A stretch of 64,000 bases of DNA from Acidobacteriaceae bacterium KBS 83. GTDB taxonomy: Bacteria; Acidobacteriota; Terriglobia; Terriglobales; Acidobacteriaceae. Shown piece after piece: positions 62,010-64,000 of this stretch. Both the position numbers and the translations under genes were made by a program. The number at the start of each line of letters is the position of its first letter. Positions within the stretch are counted from its first letter, which is position 1. The stretch covers positions 310,001 through 374,000 of the forward strand of contig KB906738.1 of assembly GCA_000381585.1 (NCBI GenBank), read 5' to 3'. Under the pieces are notes generated by a model. That model searched no databases and was not told the DNA's origin. It worked only from the letters and a program-made list of their open reading frames with translations.

Positions 62010-62336
62010 AGGATGGATGGCCAGCAGTATATGTCCAACACCATAGCCCGCGTCAGGGCGTTTCTAAGCGATACGAAATAACTTTGCCCATGCCGTACTT
62101 CCCACTTTTGGCGGTCGCCTATCCCCTTCTTGGATCGCGACTTACAAGCCGACCTTCAACAGCGGTCGACGTTGGTGAGAGCGTGGAGCCTGCGGCCAAT
62201 CGAGGAAATTTGAGTTCCGCGCGGATCACGACCGCGACTCCGGTCATCGAGCCAAGGTCCCGAGTTGGAGAGCCTGCTGTTTCGTTACGCTATCAGCACG
62301 GAGCTCCCCAACCACTATCAGGACTCCTCCGAGGCC
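62010..62336. other. 327-bp intergenic region with possible antiporter-gene relic
   Basis: The 16 bases at 62198-62213 (AATCGAGGAAATTTGA) are identical to the last codons and stop of the CPA1 antiporter gene (60478-60493). Upstream, the same frame reads DRDLQADLQQRSTLVRAW, similar in type to the antiporter tail. No intact gene is seen in the gap. Confidence 0.5.
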
Positions 62337-62762
62337 CTAAACACCACTCACATAAATGGTTACTTTGTTCGGGCCATCTGCGTAACAGGTGAAGGTGCCG
62401 GACTCGGCATTTAGAATATCGCTCCAACTGCCGCTGCTCCCGGACAGGTACTTGTATTGCACCCGCGCACGCACACCCTTTTCCCCACCCACATGTTCAA
62501 AGTCGCGTGTGCCCATTTTGCTTGAACCGCCATCTGGTGCTACAACGACGTTCTTAATGCCGAATTCCTCCCTCCATTTCGCGTCCTCATTGTCCCAAAA
62601 ATCCATACCCACGACTTTGATTTGCAGCTTGTTGCCGGCATGCGTGAAGTTGTTAACCACCGTCACGGTTACATCTTTGCAGTTGTTCGCCGAGGCGATC
62701 CCACACGAACCCGTGAAGGCCAGCAACGCTGCAACACCATTTATTACCATCTTCGCTTTCAT
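62337..62762 (-). CDS. Small secreted protein of unknown function
   Basis: 141 residues with a signal peptide (VINGVAALLAFTGSCGIASA). The mature domain is beta-rich: NCKDVTVTVVNNFTHAGNKLQIKVVGMDFWDN near the start and GVRARVQYKYLSGSSGSWSDI near the end, then TFTCYADGPNKVTIYVSG. Two Cys (in NNCKD and TFTCYA) could form a disulfide. AAGGAG lies close upstream. It is monocistronic and I do not recognise the family. Confidence 0.75.
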   Translation of the reverse strand: MKAKMVINGVAALLAFTGSCGIASANNCKDVTVTVVNNFTHAGNKLQIKVVGMDFWDNEDAKWREEFGIKNVVVAPDGGSSKMGTRDFEHVGGEKGVRARVQYKYLSGSSGSWSDILNAESGTFTCYADGPNKVTIYVSGV

Positions 62763-63131
62763 GTTCTTTTCTCCTTAGACTCAGTTTTTCCCTGCGGTTT
62801 TTCACCCGAGTAAGTCTGCTGGGACCGCCCAACGTGTCGCATAATCTCGACGGCTTGCTGTTCGGCATCCCTAGGACGCTCGAGTCAGGTTGAACTTTGT
62901 CGCAAGCCGGGTTTTGGATCAATCCCGCGGTGATTCCCTGCTGGTGGAATGTAAATTCCCTGCGTATTCGGGAACCCTGAAACGCTCCGCCGTTCACGAT
63001 CACCATGTAGTTGCATATGACGGCGTCGCGCGCCTTCCCCTGTATTTATGAATGAGTTAGACACGGCAACCACTATTCGCCTGCGGCAACCGGTGGTAGA
63101 CTTCTCCGCAAATGTCCCCAGGGTGCGGCCA
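62763..63131. other. 369-bp divergent intergenic region
   Basis: It lies between the divergent secreted-protein gene and the winged-helix regulator. I see no repeat, RNA gene or supported coding frame in it, and no promoter that I would name. Confidence 0.4.
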
Positions 63132-64000
63132 ATGGATCCTCCGTCCAAGCCTCCGGTCTATCGTTTCGGGACATTTAGGCTGGATTCCCGCACCGGCGAA
63201 ATTTCTAGCAATGGCACGAAGACCCAACTCCGCGAACAGCCCTTCCAACTCCTCTTAGCCCTGCTTGAGAAGCCCAGCGAACTGGTGACGCGAGAGGATC
63301 TAGTCCGCCGGCTCTGGCCAACTGGCACCTTTGTCGATTACGACCGCGGCCTCAACAAAGCGATCCTCAGCCTCCGCGAAGCTCTGAATGATTCTGCGGA
63401 GAAGCCGCAATTCGTCGAGACCCTTCCACGCAAAGGCTACCGTTTCATAGCGTCCGTCGCTCCCGAGCAGCAGGAATCCTCAGCGGTGCCGGCTCCCCCG
63501 CATCCCGAACGCGCTTCCCGATCAAAACGATGGATTGCTGTCGTGGCCGTGCTCGCGGCATTGGGCATTGCCTTGGCAGCAAATCTCGGCAGACTCCGCG
63601 ACTGGATGACGAATCGGTCACGGCACAGCTCGCAAATCACCGCCCTTGCCGTCATTCCTCTGGAGAATCTTTCCCGCGATCCCGACCAGGAGTACTTCGC
63701 CGATGGCATGACTGACGAGCTGATCACCGATCTCGCCAAGACGGCTACTGCCCGTATGACTTCCCGGACTTCCGTCATGCGCTACAAGGGCACAAAGAAA
63801 TCCGTGCGTGAAATTGCCCGCGAGCTCGGCGTCGACGCCATTGTGGAAGGCACAGTGACCAGATCCGGTGATCGTGTTCGTATCACCGCTCAGTTGATTC
63901 AGACGGCCACCGACATGCATCTCTGGGCCGAAACCTACGAGCGTGATGCCAGCGAAGTTCTCCGCCTTCAACGCGAAGTCGCAACCGACATCGCCAGCCG
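63132..64000 (+). CDS. Winged-helix/TolB-like regulator, truncated by window end
   Basis: At least 289 residues from the ATG at 63132; the frame is open to the last base. Residues about 5-105 are an OmpR/CadC-type winged helix (VYRFGTFRLDSRTGEISSNG, LVTREDLVRRLWPTGTFVDYDRGLNKAILSLREALND, FVETLPRKGYRF). A Pro-rich linker and one membrane helix (IAVVAVLAALGIALAANLG) follow. Then comes a TolB-like/adenylate-cyclase-associated domain starting AVIPLENLSRDPDQEYFADGMTDELITDLA. TPR repeats usually complete such proteins. It would be a one-component membrane-bound regulator, a type abundant in Acidobacteriota. Confidence 0.92.
   Translation, partial: MDPPSKPPVYRFGTFRLDSRTGEISSNGTKTQLREQPFQLLLALLEKPSELVTREDLVRRLWPTGTFVDYDRGLNKAILSLREALNDSAEKPQFVETLPRKGYRFIASVAPEQQESSAVPAPPHPERASRSKRWIAVVAVLAALGIALAANLGRLRDWMTNRSRHSSQITALAVIPLENLSRDPDQEYFADGMTDELITDLAKTATARMTSRTSVMRYKGTKKSVREIARELGVDAIVEGTVTRSGDRVRITAQLIQTATDMHLWAETYERDASEVLRLQREVATDIAS

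Noticed and set aside
62084-62392. 102-codon plus-strand frame
   Set aside because: It overlaps the end of the secreted-protein gene on the other strand and covers the suspected antiporter relic; no motif supports it.

Overview
The window looks like chromosome from a soil Acidobacteriota, probably class Terriglobia (Granulicella, Edaphobacter or Terriglobus type). This is an inference from its features: GC-rich codon use, many small acidobacterial-type hypothetical proteins, a winged-helix/TolB-like regulator at the right edge, excisionase-type HTH domains, and dispersed 'CCCATCC...GGATGGG' intergenic repeats. I saw no rRNA, tRNA, CRISPR array, intact transposase or prophage.

Layout. At 0.1-2.3 kb are a SpoU-type RNA methyltransferase and rarA. 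From 2.4 to 11.2 kb there is a long minus-strand run: lnt, prfB (with a programmed frameshift), a methyltransferase, a DsrE-like protein, a CoA-binding protein, a DsbD-type thiol reductase, a redoxin, a DUF4019 protein and a DUF2238 membrane protein. It mixes translation termination, lipoprotein maturation and periplasmic thiol chemistry. From 11 to 24 kb are independent metabolic genes: an APC transporter, a MBL hydrolase, a P450, an alcohol dehydrogenase, DinB, VOC, two related NTF2-fold proteins and an alpha/beta hydrolase.

From 24.5 to 27 kb lies a membrane-protein/XRE-regulator pair with two matching operators. It is followed by a decayed iron-uptake locus in which a TonB-dependent receptor fragment is joined to the tail of a PepSY membrane protein. 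From 27.6 to 38 kb are an SBP56/membrane-protein pair, a divergent LysR/aldo-keto reductase pair, small NTF2-fold and DoxX proteins, and a SoxR-type regulator facing an SDR/QueA-like operon across a 19-bp-spacer promoter. From 38 to 42 kb are a LarA-family enzyme and groES-groEL with a CIRCE-like operator and a strong terminator.

From 42 to 57 kb is an accessory stretch: a vanadium-haloperoxidase-like protein, a phosphoesterase, a frameshifted hypothetical gene, a membrane-anchored Mrr-nuclease-like/J-domain fusion, a STAS protein, DUF899, HAD, a frameshifted DinB, OmpA, GNAT and a DUF1269-HdeD-M48 stress group. Repeated terminator-type elements punctuate it. The window ends with a DUF1254 lipoprotein, a CPA1 antiporter, a BBE-like oxidoreductase, a small secreted protein and a truncated winged-helix/TolB gene.

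The strongest candidate for something undescribed is the 46.9-48.4 kb protein. It carries a signal segment, two 34-residue repeats, a membrane helix, a zinc ribbon, a coiled coil, an Mrr-like nuclease domain that has lost its catalytic lysine, and a C-terminal J domain. No similarity search was possible, so all family names rest on motif recognition.
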